Shown in pieces: positions 1-8,499 of a stretch of 33,269 nucleotides of DNA. Origin of the DNA: JARRNJ01 sp037385045 (GTDB lineage: Bacteria > Pseudomonadota > Gammaproteobacteria > JASBUN01). Each line of letters opens with the position of its first letter. Within the stretch, counting starts at the first letter, position 1. The position numbers and the translations under genes were made by a program. The notes beneath the pieces were generated by a model. That model saw nothing but the letters and a program-made list of their open reading frames with translations. It ran no database searches and was not told the DNA's origin. The stretch covers positions 1-33,269 of the forward strand of contig JARRNJ010000026.1 of assembly GCA_037385045.1 (NCBI GenBank), in the 5' to 3' direction.

Positions 1-1062
1 AAGATATTACTATTGCCCGGTGACGGGATTGGACAGGAGATTTCCGCCGAGGCGGTGAAGGTGCTGGAGCATCTGCGCGGCGAAGGCCTTGGCGTGGAGC
101 TGGAGCAGGCGCCCGTGGGTGGTACCGCCTATGACGCCGCGGGTACGCCGCTGCCCGACGAAGCCCTGAAGCTGGCCCGCGAGGCCGACGCGGTGCTGCT
201 GGGTGCAGTCGGCGGGCCCAAGTGGGAGCCGCTCGACATCGCCGTGCGTCCGGAGAAGGGCCTGCTGCGGCTGCGTTCCGAGCTCGAGCTGTTCGCCAAC
301 CTGCGCCCGGCGATGCTCTACCCGCAGCTGGCTTCGGCTTCGGCCCTGCGCCCGGAGGTGGTGGCCGGGCTGGATGTGATGATCGTGCGTGAACTGACGG
401 GCGGCATCTATTTCGGTCAGCCGCGGGGCATGCGCACCCGTGACGACGGCGAGCGGGAGGGATTCAATACCCTGGTCTATCGCGAATCGGAGATCGAGCG
501 TATCGGCCGCGCCGCCTTCGAGATCGCCATGAAGCGCGGCAAGCGTCTGTGCTCGGTGGACAAGGCCAATGTGCTGGAATGCACCGAATTCTGGCGCGAA
601 GTGATGACGCGGCTGGGCAAAGACTACCCGGAGGTGGAGCTGTCCCACATGTACGTGGACAATGCCGCCATGCAGCTGGTGCGCGACCCGAAACAGTTCG
701 ACGTGATCGTCACCACCAACATGTTCGGCGATATTCTGTCCGACGAGGCGTCCATGCTCACCGGTTCCATCGGCATGCTGCCGTCGGCGTCCCTGGACGC
801 CCACGGCAAGGGTATGTACGAGCCCATCCACGGCTCGGCACCGGACATTGCCGGCCAAGGCGTGGCCAATCCCCTGGCGATGATTCTGTCGGTGGCGATG
901 ATGCTGCGCTATTCGCTCGGCGATGCGGCCACGGCCGAGCGCATCGAGGCGGCGGTGCTCCGGGTGCTGGATCAGGGGCTGCGCACGGCGGACATTTATG
1001 CTGAAGGCTGCACCAGGGTGGGCACGGTGGAAATGGGTGACGCTGTGGTGGCGGCGTTGTAA
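1..1062 (+). CDS. leuB: 3-isopropylmalate dehydrogenase, 5'-truncated by window edge
   Basis: LeuB oxidatively decarboxylates 3-isopropylmalate to 2-oxoisocaproate with NAD+ in leucine synthesis (cytoplasm). The frame is open from base 1 and the first residues (KILLLPGDGIG) match the family N-terminus, so only a few codons and the start lie outside the window; the TTG at 13 is not the start. Visible signatures are the N-terminal PGDGIG, the substrate-region RELTGGIYFGQPRG, and the isopropylmalate/isocitrate dehydrogenase signature NMFGDILSDEASMLTGS at about nt 718-768 with its metal-binding Asp residues. The 353 residues present plus a few missing equal the usual ~360. The stop is TAA at 1060-1062. 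Upstream leuCD would be expected, and asd follows as in Pseudomonas. No anomaly is seen. Confidence 0.97.
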   Translation, partial: KILLLPGDGIGQEISAEAVKVLEHLRGEGLGVELEQAPVGGTAYDAAGTPLPDEALKLAREADAVLLGAVGGPKWEPLDIAVRPEKGLLRLRSELELFANLRPAMLYPQLASASALRPEVVAGLDVMIVRELTGGIYFGQPRGMRTRDDGEREGFNTLVYRESEIERIGRAAFEIAMKRGKRLCSVDKANVLECTEFWREVMTRLGKDYPEVELSHMYVDNAAMQLVRDPKQFDVIVTTNMFGDILSDEASMLTGSIGMLPSASLDAHGKGMYEPIHGSAPDIAGQGVANPLAMILSVAMMLRYSLGDAATAERIEAAVLRVLDQGLRTADIYAEGCTRVGTVEMGDAVVAAL

Positions 1063-1072
1063 CAATCGAATT

Positions 1073-1236
1073 GCCGCAGAGGGCACAGAGGGCGCAGAGA
1101 TAGATCCGGTCTCGCGCAAAGGCGCCAAGAGAGATAAATGATGGTCTCGATTCCTCGAAATATTTCCTTTTTTGGCGACTTTGCGGCTTTGCGCGAGATC
1201 GGTTTCTCCTTTTTCTCTGTGCTCTCTGTGGCCAAG
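1073..1236. repeat. Imperfect long inverted repeat (dispersed CAGAGG/GCGCAAAG-type element)
   Basis: Two arms, about 1073-1132 and 1173-1236, are imperfect reverse complements separated by ~40 AT-richer bases. The left arm reads GCAGAGGGCACAGAGGGCG then TCTCGCGCAAAGG; the right arm reads GCGGCTTTGCGCGAGATC then TTTTTCTCTGTGCTCTCTG. This matches a type of palindromic, non-coding intergenic repeat that is scattered in many proteobacterial genomes and often gives spurious 'LCALCALCG' peptides. It fills the leuB-asd gap, so as RNA it could form a long hairpin that separates leuB from asd expression. It encodes nothing I recognise. Copy number cannot be judged from one window. Confidence 0.75.
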
Positions 1237-1265
1237 TGTTCTTCAGTAATCGGAGTGGGGCAACA

Positions 1266-2378
1266 ATGAACCGCGTAGGTTTCGTCGGTTGGCGCGGCAT
1301 GGTGGGTTCGGTGCTGATGCAGCGCATGCGCGCCGAGCAGGATTTCGACCAGGTCGAGCCGGCGTTCTTTACCACCTCGCAGGTCGGCGGCAAGGGGCCG
1401 GACATCGGCCGCGAGATTCCGCCGCTGAAGGATGCGCGGGATATCGACGCGCTGCGGGCAATGGACATCATTGTGTCCTGCCAGGGCGGCGACTACACCA
1501 GCGAGGTATTCCCGCAGTTGCGCGACGCCGGCTGGGACGGGTACTGGATCGATGCGGCTTCCACGCTGCGCATGGATCCGTCGAGCCTGATTGTCCTCGA
1601 TCCGGTGAACCGCAGCCTGATCGACGATGCGCTGCGGGCGGGCACCCGCAACCTGATCGGCGGCAACTGCACCGTGAGCCTGATGCTGATGGCGCTCGGC
1701 GGCCTGTTTCAGCACGGCGTAGTGGAGTGGATCAGCGCCATGACCTACCAGGCGGCGTCGGGTGCCGGGGCCCAGAACATGCGCGAGCTGGTGCGTCAGA
1801 TGGGCGCCATCCATGGCGCGGCGCGGCCGCTGCTGGACGATCCGGCCGCAGCCATTCTCGATATCGACCGGGTGGTGGCCGAGACGATCCGCTCGGACGT
1901 GTATCCTACCGAGCATTTCGGCGTGCCCCTGGCCGGGAGCCTGATCCCCTGGATCGACAAGCAGCTGGAAAACGGGCAGAGCCGCGAGGAATGGAAAGGC
2001 CAGGCGGAAACCAACAAGATCCTCGGGCGCAGCGACGATCCCGTGCCTGTCGACGGCATCTGCGTGCGCGTCGGGGCCATGCGCTGTCACAGTCAGGCGA
2101 TGACGGTAAAGCTGGCCCGCGATGTGCCGTTGGATGAGATCCACGACATGCTGGCTGCCGCCAACGACTGGGTCAAGGTGGTGCCCAACGACCGCGAGCT
2201 GACCATGCGCGAACTTACCCCGGCCCGGGTCACCGGCACCCTCAGCGTACCCGTGGGCCGGTTGCGCAAGCTCAACATGGGCAGCGAATACCTGGGCGCC
2301 TTTACCGTCGGGGACCAGCTGCTTTGGGGTGCGGCCGAGCCGCTGCGCCGCGTGCTGCGCATCGTGCTGGAGCATTGA
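1266..2378 (+). CDS. asd: Aspartate-semialdehyde dehydrogenase
   Basis: This enzyme reduces aspartyl-4-phosphate to aspartate semialdehyde with NADPH, the branch point to lysine/diaminopimelate, methionine and threonine. The N-terminus MNRVGFVGWRGMVGSVL is the NADP-binding Rossmann start of the Gram-negative (E. coli-type) enzyme. The nucleophile Cys is residue 135 in GGNCTVSLM, the same number as in E. coli. Length is 370 aa versus 367 in E. coli. I chose ATG 1266 because it aligns with the family start and has GGAG at 1252-1255; an in-frame start at 1236 would add ten unrelated residues from the upstream repeat. A second asd-like gene follows after 40 bp, as in Pseudomonas. This copy should be the functional one. 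Confidence 0.97.
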   Translation: MNRVGFVGWRGMVGSVLMQRMRAEQDFDQVEPAFFTTSQVGGKGPDIGREIPPLKDARDIDALRAMDIIVSCQGGDYTSEVFPQLRDAGWDGYWIDAASTLRMDPSSLIVLDPVNRSLIDDALRAGTRNLIGGNCTVSLMLMALGGLFQHGVVEWISAMTYQAASGAGAQNMRELVRQMGAIHGAARPLLDDPAAAILDIDRVVAETIRSDVYPTEHFGVPLAGSLIPWIDKQLENGQSREEWKGQAETNKILGRSDDPVPVDGICVRVGAMRCHSQAMTVKLARDVPLDEIHDMLAAANDWVKVVPNDRELTMRELTPARVTGTLSVPVGRLRKLNMGSEYLGAFTVGDQLLWGAAEPLRRVLRIVLEH

Positions 2379-2418
2379 GACGCCCTGGCCATGGCCTTGA
2401 TGAACGCAGGGAGCCGTC

Positions 2419-3441
2419 GTGGACCGTACATTTGATGTCGCCGTGGTCGGCGCCACCGGCCTGGAAGGCGAGACCCTGCTGGAGCTGCTGGACGAGCGTC
2501 GGTTCCCAATCGGCACCGTCCACGTGCTGGGCGACGAGGAATCCGTGGGCGAGCGGGTCCGGCTGGGCGGCCGGGAACTGAAAGTCGAATTCCTGGGGCC
2601 GTTTGATTTCTCCCGGGTCCAGATCGCCTTTTTCTCCGCCGGCAGTGAAGTTTCGGCCGAATACGCACCTCGGGCCGCCGCCGCCGGCTGCCTGGTGATT
2701 GATGATACCGCCTGTTTTCGCAACGAACCCGACGTGCCGCTGGTGGTGCCGGAGGTCAACCCCGAAGCACTGGCGGGTTTCCGCGGGCGCAACATCGTCG
2801 CCAATCCCAATGGCTCGACCATCGCCATGCTGGTGGCCTTGAAGCCGATCTACGATGCCGTGGGCATCGACCGTATCAACATCGCCACCTATCAGGCGGT
2901 ATCCGGCACCGGACGGGAGGCGGTCGAGGAGCTGGCCCGGCAGACCGCCCAGCTGCTCAACGGGCGCCCGGTGGAAACCGGGGTCTATCCGAAGCAGATC
3001 GCCTTCAACCTGATTCCCCATATCGACGTGTTCTTGGACAACGGCTACACGCGGGAGGAGATGAAGATCCTGTGGGAGACCCGCAAGGTGCTGGGGGACG
3101 ATCGCATCCGGGTCAACGCCACTACGGTACGGGTGCCGGTGTTTTTCGGCCACTCCGCAGTGGTGAATGTTGAAACCGGTCACAAAATCACGGCTGCTGA
3201 GGCACGGAAATTGCTAAACAAGGCCCCGGGCGTCAAAGTTTTGGACAAGCACCAGCCAGGCGGCTACCCGACCCCGGTCAGCGAAGCCGTCGGCAATGAC
3301 TTTGTCCATGTGGGCCGCATCCGCGAAGACGTTTCCCATCGACGGGGTTTGGATCTGTGGATCGTGGCCGATAACGTCCGCAAAGGCGGTGCACTTAACT
3401 GTGTTCAGATTGCGGAATTTTTGGTAAAAGAATATTTGTGA
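2419..3441 (+). CDS. asd: Aspartate-semialdehyde dehydrogenase paralogue with catalytic Cys replaced by Gly
   Basis: The 340-aa protein starts at GTG 2419 (DRTFDVAVVGATGLEGETLL, Rossmann GxTGxxG). It is of the second ASADH type, typical of other bacteria, and occupies the position held by the usg-like gene downstream of asd in Pseudomonas. The active-site block reads ANPNGSTIAM where active family members have ANPNCST: codon 2812-2814 is GGC (Gly132), one base from TGC. The rest looks intact: YQAVSGTG with Gln159, VFFGHSAVV with His245, and the C-terminal VADNVRKGGALN. With no thiol it cannot form the acyl-enzyme, so ASADH activity is unlikely. It may be a structural or regulatory partner, have another role, or be a sequencing error at one base. 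Stop TGA 3439-3441. Confidence 0.9.
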   Translation: MDRTFDVAVVGATGLEGETLLELLDERRFPIGTVHVLGDEESVGERVRLGGRELKVEFLGPFDFSRVQIAFFSAGSEVSAEYAPRAAAAGCLVIDDTACFRNEPDVPLVVPEVNPEALAGFRGRNIVANPNGSTIAMLVALKPIYDAVGIDRINIATYQAVSGTGREAVEELARQTAQLLNGRPVETGVYPKQIAFNLIPHIDVFLDNGYTREEMKILWETRKVLGDDRIRVNATTVRVPVFFGHSAVVNVETGHKITAAEARKLLNKAPGVKVLDKHQPGGYPTPVSEAVGNDFVHVGRIREDVSHRRGLDLWIVADNVRKGGALNCVQIAEFLVKEYL

Positions 3442-3452
3442 ACCGGGCTTAG

Positions 3453-3480
3453 TTCGCCAATATAAAGAGCATTCTATAAT
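3453..3480 (+). promoter_or_regulatory. Putative sigma-70 promoter for fimV
   Basis: A perfect -10 hexamer TATAAT lies at 3475-3480, with a weak -35 (TTCGCC, 3453-3458) 16 bp upstream. It sits just after the asd2 stop and would give a leader of about 215 nt before fimV. The leader (about 3490-3690) is very GC-rich, with small hairpins such as AGGCG/CGCCT, but no riboswitch I recognise. Confidence 0.5.
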
Positions 3481-3703
3481 ACGTACCCAATTACATGTGC
3501 AGGTTGGGTAAGTCTCGAAGTCCGTCGACGCGGCGGAGTTCGCGGCAAGTCGGCGGGGCCGCCGCGACGGGTGCCATTCTCGGGCAGCCCGGGCGGGGCC
3601 TCGGCGCAGCGACGGTGGAGTCCGGAAACAGGCGTGAACCGCCTGGATGCCCGTCGGGTTTGCTCGGGATCCGAGGGTGTCTAAACCACTATAGGGAGAC
3701 AGC

Positions 3704-6409
3704 ATGGTGCGGAAACTGGCCCTAACCTTGGCCTGGCTGGCGGGACTGACACCGGGATGGGTATTTGCCCTCGGACTGGGCGCGATGAATCTCCATTCCT
3801 ACCTGAATCAGCCGTTGGATGCCGACATCCAACTGATCGGCGCCACCCGCGCTGACCTCGAAAGCCTCAAAGTGACGTTGGCGTCGCCGGACGCATTCGA
3901 ACGCGCCGGCGTGGAATATCTGCCGGAGCTGCGCGAGCTGCGCTTTTCCGTGCAGCGCGACGCCAACGGCGAGGCCCGCATCAAGGTCACCACCCGCAAC
4001 AACTATCGCGAGCCGTTTCTCAACTTCCTGCTGGAGGCTACCTGGAGCCAGGGACGTATCGTACGGGAGTACACCGCTCTGGTGGATCCGCCGGTTACCA
4101 TGCCGGTCAAACCCGGCGCCATACAGGGCCCGGCCGCACCGGCCGCGGTTAAACCGGCGTCCAAACCGGCCGCTACATCCCGCCCCTCGAGCGCGGCGCC
4201 TTCGGCGCGGGTCGCTGCCGCGGCCGCTCCGGGCGAATACGGTCCCACCAAACGTTCCGACACCTTGTGGAGCATCGCCGGGAAGGTCCGGCCGGATGCT
4301 TCGGTGACCATGAACCAGACCATGCTGGGTCTGGTGCGCGCCAACCCCGATGCCTTTTTCGACGGCAACGTCAATCGCATGAAGGCCGGCTATGTACTGA
4401 AGGTGCCGAGCCGCGAGGAAATGACTTCCATCAGCGCCGCCAAGGCGCGCGCCGAGGTGCGCCGGCAGAATCAGGTCTGGCGCACTGGCGCCACCGCAAA
4501 GATGGCGCCCACATCAAAGGCAGCCGGTGGCTCGACCACCTCGGCAGCCGAACCGAAGGGCAAACTGGAACTGCTGGCCCCCAGCGCCTCGGGTAAAGCC
4601 ACCGCCGAGGGTGCCGGTGCCGCGGGCGGCAAGCCCGGAGCGGGCGCTGCTGCGGGCGGACTGGCGCAGCAACTGGCGGCGGCCAAGGAAACCGCCGAGG
4701 CCCAGAGTCAGCAAAACGCCGATCTGAAATCACGCATCAGCGAGTTGGAACAGCAGGTGCAGGACATGAAACGGCTGTCCCAGCTCAAGGACGACAAGCT
4801 GGCAGCCCTGCAGCAGCAGTTGGCCGCGCTCAAGTCGGGCAGCCAACAGCCGGCGGCCGGCCAACCGGCGCCCCCCGAGCAGCCTGCAACCGGCGAGAAG
4901 CCGACGGCGCCCCCGCAACCGGCTGCCGCTGCCGGCACCTCGCAATCGGCGGCCACCACCGGGCAGCCGGCCGCCAAAGCGCCGCCCCAGGGGGCGGCCA
5001 AGCAGCCGCCGGTTGAGGCGCGTCCGGCGCCGCCGGATTACCCGATCAACAACTACGCGGTTTCGGGTTATAAGCCCGTGAATCCGGCCACGCTGCCCAA
5101 GACCGAACCGAAACAGCCGTTCAAGAGCTTCGCTCAGCCCCAGGCGCCGAAGGCTCCGCCGGCCCCGGCCTCCTACCTGGATCAGGCCCTGGCCATGGCC
5201 CAGGCCAATCCCATGCTTGCGGGAGGAGCCGGTGTCGTGGTGCTGCTGCTGTTGCTGCTGCTCCTGGTGGCGCGCCAGCGGCGGCGGGCGGCGGCCGGGT
5301 TCGAGGAGAGCATTCTGCAGGAGCCGGAGCCGACTCCGGAGCTTGCCGCCGCGGCAGGCGCCGCGGAAGCGGGCGCTGAAGCCGCTCCCGGAGAACAGCC
5401 GGAGGAGCAGCCAAGCCAGGAAGTCCAAGCCGGTGCCGCGTCTTCTTACATGAGCGATTTTTCGGTCAGCGGAATGGACTCCATCCAGAGCGAGGTGGGC
5501 GAAGCCGACCCTCTGACCGAGGCCGATGTGTTCCTGGCCTACGGTCGGTTCCAGGCGGCGGAATCCATGATTCGCGAGGCGATCGAAACCGACCCCGAGC
5601 GCATGGATCTCAAGCTCAAACTGCTGGAGGTTTACCATGCCGCCCGCAACGCCGACGCTTTCGAGCGCGAGGCACAGGCGCTGCACGGCCAGGTGGAGGA
5701 CCACGGCGGCCCGGTCTGGGCCAAGGTGGTGGAGATGGGCAGCGACCTGTGTCCGGACAGTCCCCTGTTCAAGGAGGAGACCGCGGCTCCCGCTGCGGAG
5801 GAGGGCGGAGAGGCTGCGGCCGAAGCGCCGGCGGAGGAGTTGGGTGAGGAAGGCTTCGATCTGGAACTCGAAGACGAGCTGGAGACGGCGGCCGAACAGC
5901 ACAGTGACGACAACCTCATCGACTTCGACTTGGGCGAGATCGCCGAAGAACCCGTTGCCGAGGCGGCGGAAACCGGCAGCGCTGAGGAATCCATTCCCGG
6001 CGAGGAATTTGACCTCGATTTCGATCTGGGCGAAGAAGGCGAAAAGCCCTCTTCCGCCGAGGGACCCGCGGACATCGATACCGACACCTTCGCCTCGGAA
6101 CTGGCCGACGAGCTGAGCGAACTCGCCGAGCCGATGGCGCCGGAAGGCGCAGAGCAGCAGCCATCCAACGAGATGGAATTCGACACCGTCGCGCCGGCGG
6201 GCGAAGGATCCGAACAGCAGGCGTCCGAGGCGTCGGAAGGCGGTTTGCTGGCCGACGTCGACGAAGTGGGTACGAAGCTGGATCTGGCCAAGGCCTACAT
6301 CGACATGGGTGACCCGGAAGGCGCCCGCAGTATCCTGGATGAAGTACTGGAGGAAGGCAGCGAGGCACAGCGCGGGGAAGCCCACGAGCTGATGCGCCAG
6401 ATCTCCTGA
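3704..6409 (+). CDS. fimV: FimV-type pilus assembly / polar hub protein
   Basis: FimV is an inner-membrane protein that organises the cell pole and is needed for type IV pilus assembly and twitching in Pseudomonas. The 901 aa show, in order: a signal peptide (about 1-24, cut near FALG); the conserved FimV N-terminal domain (25-130, LGLGAMNLHSYLNQPLDA); a Pro/Ala linker; a LysM peptidoglycan-binding domain (about 176-235, DTLWSIAGKVRP); a coiled coil (about 321-378); a Pro/Ala/Gln-rich linker; one transmembrane helix (about 506-524, poly-Leu then RQRRR); a TPR-like segment (about 607-660); a very acidic Glu/Asp stretch (about 690-840); and the FimV C-terminal TPR domain (about 855-901, LDLAKAYIDMGDPEGARSIL). 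ATG 3704 has AGGGAG at 3693-3698. It is followed by a terminator, so it is probably monocistronic. Confidence 0.95.
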   Translation: MVRKLALTLAWLAGLTPGWVFALGLGAMNLHSYLNQPLDADIQLIGATRADLESLKVTLASPDAFERAGVEYLPELRELRFSVQRDANGEARIKVTTRNNYREPFLNFLLEATWSQGRIVREYTALVDPPVTMPVKPGAIQGPAAPAAVKPASKPAATSRPSSAAPSARVAAAAAPGEYGPTKRSDTLWSIAGKVRPDASVTMNQTMLGLVRANPDAFFDGNVNRMKAGYVLKVPSREEMTSISAAKARAEVRRQNQVWRTGATAKMAPTSKAAGGSTTSAAEPKGKLELLAPSASGKATAEGAGAAGGKPGAGAAAGGLAQQLAAAKETAEAQSQQNADLKSRISELEQQVQDMKRLSQLKDDKLAALQQQLAALKSGSQQPAAGQPAPPEQPATGEKPTAPPQPAAAAGTSQSAATTGQPAAKAPPQGAAKQPPVEARPAPPDYPINNYAVSGYKPVNPATLPKTEPKQPFKSFAQPQAPKAPPAPASYLDQALAMAQANPMLAGGAGVVVLLLLLLLLVARQRRRAAAGFEESILQEPEPTPELAAAAGAAEAGAEAAPGEQPEEQPSQEVQAGAASSYMSDFSVSGMDSIQSEVGEADPLTEADVFLAYGRFQAAESMIREAIETDPERMDLKLKLLEVYHAARNADAFEREAQALHGQVEDHGGPVWAKVVEMGSDLCPDSPLFKEETAAPAAEEGGEAAAEAPAEELGEEGFDLELEDELETAAEQHSDDNLIDFDLGEIAEEPVAEAAETGSAEESIPGEEFDLDFDLGEEGEKPSSAEGPADIDTDTFASELADELSELAEPMAPEGAEQQPSNEMEFDTVAPAGEGSEQQASEASEGGLLADVDEVGTKLDLAKAYIDMGDPEGARSILDEVLEEGSEAQRGEAHELMRQIS

Positions 6410-6438
6410 CCCTGCAGTTCCCCGTTTGACGCGACACG

Positions 6439-6480
6439 GGCCCGGCCGGCACCAGCATGCCAGCCGGGCCTTCGTTTGTT
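6439..6480 (+). terminator. Rho-independent terminator of fimV
   Basis: Arms GGCCCGGCCGGC (6439-6450) and GCCAGCCGGGCC (6459-6470) pair over 12 positions with one mismatch around an 8-nt loop, and are followed by a T-rich tail TTCGTTTGTT. It lies 29 bases after the fimV stop. Confidence 0.75.
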
Positions 6481-6956
6481 GCCGTCGCGGTGTCCGGCTC
6501 CGGGCGGATAGGATAGGACATTCGGTTGCACCGACCCTGGCGGGTTTGCAGGCGGCGGGTCTGCCCGTGGGCGTGTTGATGATGCTGGCGGCCGGGGCCA
6601 ACGTGCTGTTACAGGCTGCCGCGCGGGAGTAGTCGGTGGCGGCCAGCGACCGGCTGACCGCTCCGGTCGACCAGATCGGTTTGGCCGGCGAGCGGTTTGC
6701 ATTGCGTCTGGTTCTGGTTCTGGTGCTGGCGACGGCGCCGAAGATCCAGCCGTTGCGCCGCATGCCGGCGGGCGGGCGCCGTCGCCACGCGTGGCGCGCG
6801 TCGCCAGGGCGGTGAGCGTCGGGTTGCGGTGCCCGACAGCGGGGCGCCGCCCCTGTGCCAGTGGTTGCTGCCCGCGCTACTGGCGGTTGGATTCCGGCTC
6901 GCGGGTTATCCATGACCACAGTTCTGGCCACTTGTGGCGCCAGGCGATTCGTTATT
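6481..6956. other. About 500-base gap without a recognisable gene
   Basis: Between the fimV terminator and the truA promoter I find no frame with convincing protein character. Short open frames (for example 6426-6632 and 6697-6915, plus strand) lack a ribosome site, are rich in Arg/Ala/Gly and match no family I know. I saw no RNA motif I recognise. The one structured element is a 13-bp inverted repeat at 6727-6787. The stretch could be decayed coding sequence or unrecognised regulatory DNA. Confidence 0.5.
6727..6787. repeat. 13-bp perfect inverted repeat
   Basis: TGGCGACGGCGCC at 6727-6739 is the exact reverse complement of GGCGCCGTCGCCA at 6775-6787, with a 35-base spacer that is itself GC-rich. 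It has no T-run, so it is not an intrinsic terminator. Function unknown. Confidence 0.6.
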
Positions 6957-6962
6957 TATAAT
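6932..6962 (+). promoter_or_regulatory. Putative promoter of truA
   Basis: A perfect -10 TATAAT (6957-6962) lies 29 bases before the truA ATG; the best -35 is TTGTGG at 6932-6937 with a long 19-bp spacer. The 5' leader would be only about 22-24 nt. It is the start of the truA-trp-accD-folC run. Confidence 0.5.
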
Positions 6963-6991
6963 GTCGGGCTTTGCGGCGGATCTCCCGAGCG

Positions 6992-7771
6992 ATGCGAATT
7001 GCACTGGGTATCGAATACGATGGCACCGGTTTCCGCGGCTGGCAGGCGCAGCCGGGCAGCCGCACGGTGCAGGGCGTGGTGGAACAGGCGGTTTCAACGG
7101 TGGCGAATCACCCGGTGGGCGTGGTGTGCGCCGGACGCACCGATAGCGGCGTGCACGCCGTCGGCCAGGTGATTCACTTCGACACCCATGCCGAACGCCG
7201 CCCCCGTTCCTGGGCGCTCGGCTGCAACGTCAATCTGCCACGGGACGTCACCGTGCTTTGGGCGCGGCCGGTGGCGGAGGACTTTCATGCCCGTTTCGGT
7301 GCCGTGCGGCGTAGCTACCGCTACGCGATCCTCAATCGCATGACGCGCCCGGCGGTGCTGCGCGACCGGGTGTGCTGGCATCATCAACCCCTCGATGTCG
7401 CGCCCATGGCCCTTGCCGGCGCGCACCTGGAGGGGGAGCACGATTTTTCCTCGTTCCGCGCCCTCAGCTGCCAGGCCAGGCATCCGGTGCGGACCATCTA
7501 CAGCCTGTCAGTGAAACGCGCGGGCGATTTCGTGTATATCGATGTTACCGCCAACGCCTTTTTACATCATATGGTGCGCAATATCGCCGGCGTCCTGATG
7601 GCGGTGGGCGCGGGTGAGCGACCGCCGCGGTGGACGCGGCAGTTGCTGGAAGCGCGCGATCGCACGGTGGGCGGCGTGACGGCGCCGCCCGGAGGGCTGT
7701 ACCTGGTCTCGGTGACCTATCCCCGCAGCCACGATCTGCCGCCAGGGCCTGCGCTGCCGACGTTTTCCTGA
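6992..7771 (+). CDS. truA: tRNA pseudouridine(38-40) synthase TruA
   Basis: TruA converts uridines 38, 39 and 40 in tRNA anticodon arms to pseudouridine. The catalytic Asp is residue 51 in the family motif AGRTDSGVHAVGQV; other signatures are the N-terminal YDGTGFRGWQ, the RRSYRYAI block and the C-terminal FLHHMVRNIAGVLMAVG. Length is 259 aa, close to E. coli TruA (270). I chose ATG 6992 (MRIALGIEYDGT) because it fits the family; an upstream in-frame TTG at 6971 would overlap the predicted transcript start. The fimV-truA-trpF order is conserved in Pseudomonas. Confidence 0.96.
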   Translation: MRIALGIEYDGTGFRGWQAQPGSRTVQGVVEQAVSTVANHPVGVVCAGRTDSGVHAVGQVIHFDTHAERRPRSWALGCNVNLPRDVTVLWARPVAEDFHARFGAVRRSYRYAILNRMTRPAVLRDRVCWHHQPLDVAPMALAGAHLEGEHDFSSFRALSCQARHPVRTIYSLSVKRAGDFVYIDVTANAFLHHMVRNIAGVLMAVGAGERPPRWTRQLLEARDRTVGGVTAPPGGLYLVSVTYPRSHDLPPGPALPTFS

Positions 7772-7872
7772 ACAGCGCGCCTGCCCGGCGCGGGGTCGCG
7801 GTGCTTATGGCGCCTGACAATTTCTGTTACCCTTTCAATTCTTTGCCTCAAGTCGGAATCGACGCCACCGTC

Positions 7873-8499
7873 GTGCGCACGCGTGTCAAAATCTGCGGCA
7901 TCACCTGCCCCGAAGACGGTTTGGCTGCCGCACGCAGCGGGGCTGACGGTATTGGGCTGGTGTTTTATCCGCAAAGCCCGCGCGCGGTGGACGTGGAACG
8001 GGCCCGGGCGGTGGTTCGCGCGCTGCCGCCGTTCGTCACCGTGGTGGGCCTGTTCGTCGACGCTGAGCCAGAGCAGGTCAGGGCGGTGCTGGAAGCGGTG
8101 CCCGTGGACCTGTTGCAGTTTCACGGCAAGGAGGCCCCGGAGTATTGCGGTGCATTCGCGCGGCGCTATATCAAGGCGGTTTCCATGCACGACGGCGTCG
8201 ATGTGACAGCCGCGAGCCGGCGCTACCGGGATGCCGCGGGCCTGTTGCTCGACACCTACAGCGCCCAGGTGCCGGGCGGCAGTGGCGCGGTGTTCGACTG
8301 GGCGCAGGTGCCGGCGGGGCTGGAGCAGCCCCTGATCCTGGCCGGCGGACTTTCCCCCGGGAATGTGGCGCAGGCCATTCGCGCGGTGCGCCCCTACGCG
8401 GTGGACGTGAGCAGCGGCGTTGAAAGCGGCAAGGGCATCAAGGACGGCGATAAGATCGAAGCATTCATGCGAGGTGTGTTCAGTGTCCAATTCGACTAG
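7873..8499 (+). CDS. trpF: Phosphoribosylanthranilate isomerase
   Basis: TrpF performs the Amadori isomerisation of N-(5-phosphoribosyl)anthranilate in tryptophan synthesis. The start RVKICGIT carries the catalytic Cys; LLQFHG, the LLDTY block with the catalytic Asp, LAGGLSPGNV and VDVSSGVESGKGIKD (phosphate binding) are all present. GTG 7873 gives 208 aa, the usual size. In-frame ATG 7807 would add 22 residues without family similarity, so the start is not certain; the ribosome site is weak (GGAA at 7855-7858). The 3' end overlaps trpB by 17 bases, implying coupled translation. Confidence 0.94.
   Translation: MRTRVKICGITCPEDGLAAARSGADGIGLVFYPQSPRAVDVERARAVVRALPPFVTVVGLFVDAEPEQVRAVLEAVPVDLLQFHGKEAPEYCGAFARRYIKAVSMHDGVDVTAASRRYRDAAGLLLDTYSAQVPGGSGAVFDWAQVPAGLEQPLILAGGLSPGNVAQAIRAVRPYAVDVSSGVESGKGIKDGDKIEAFMRGVFSVQFD

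Noticed and set aside
4730..6931. A 733-codon open frame on the minus strand opposite fimV
   Set aside because: It mirrors the biased codon use of fimV, is rich in Arg/Gly/Leu with no domain, and extends into the gap with no ribosome site. It is a GC-driven shadow.
6481..6991. Cobalamin or other riboswitch upstream of truA
   Set aside because: No B12-box or other conserved core could be found, and truA is not a known target.
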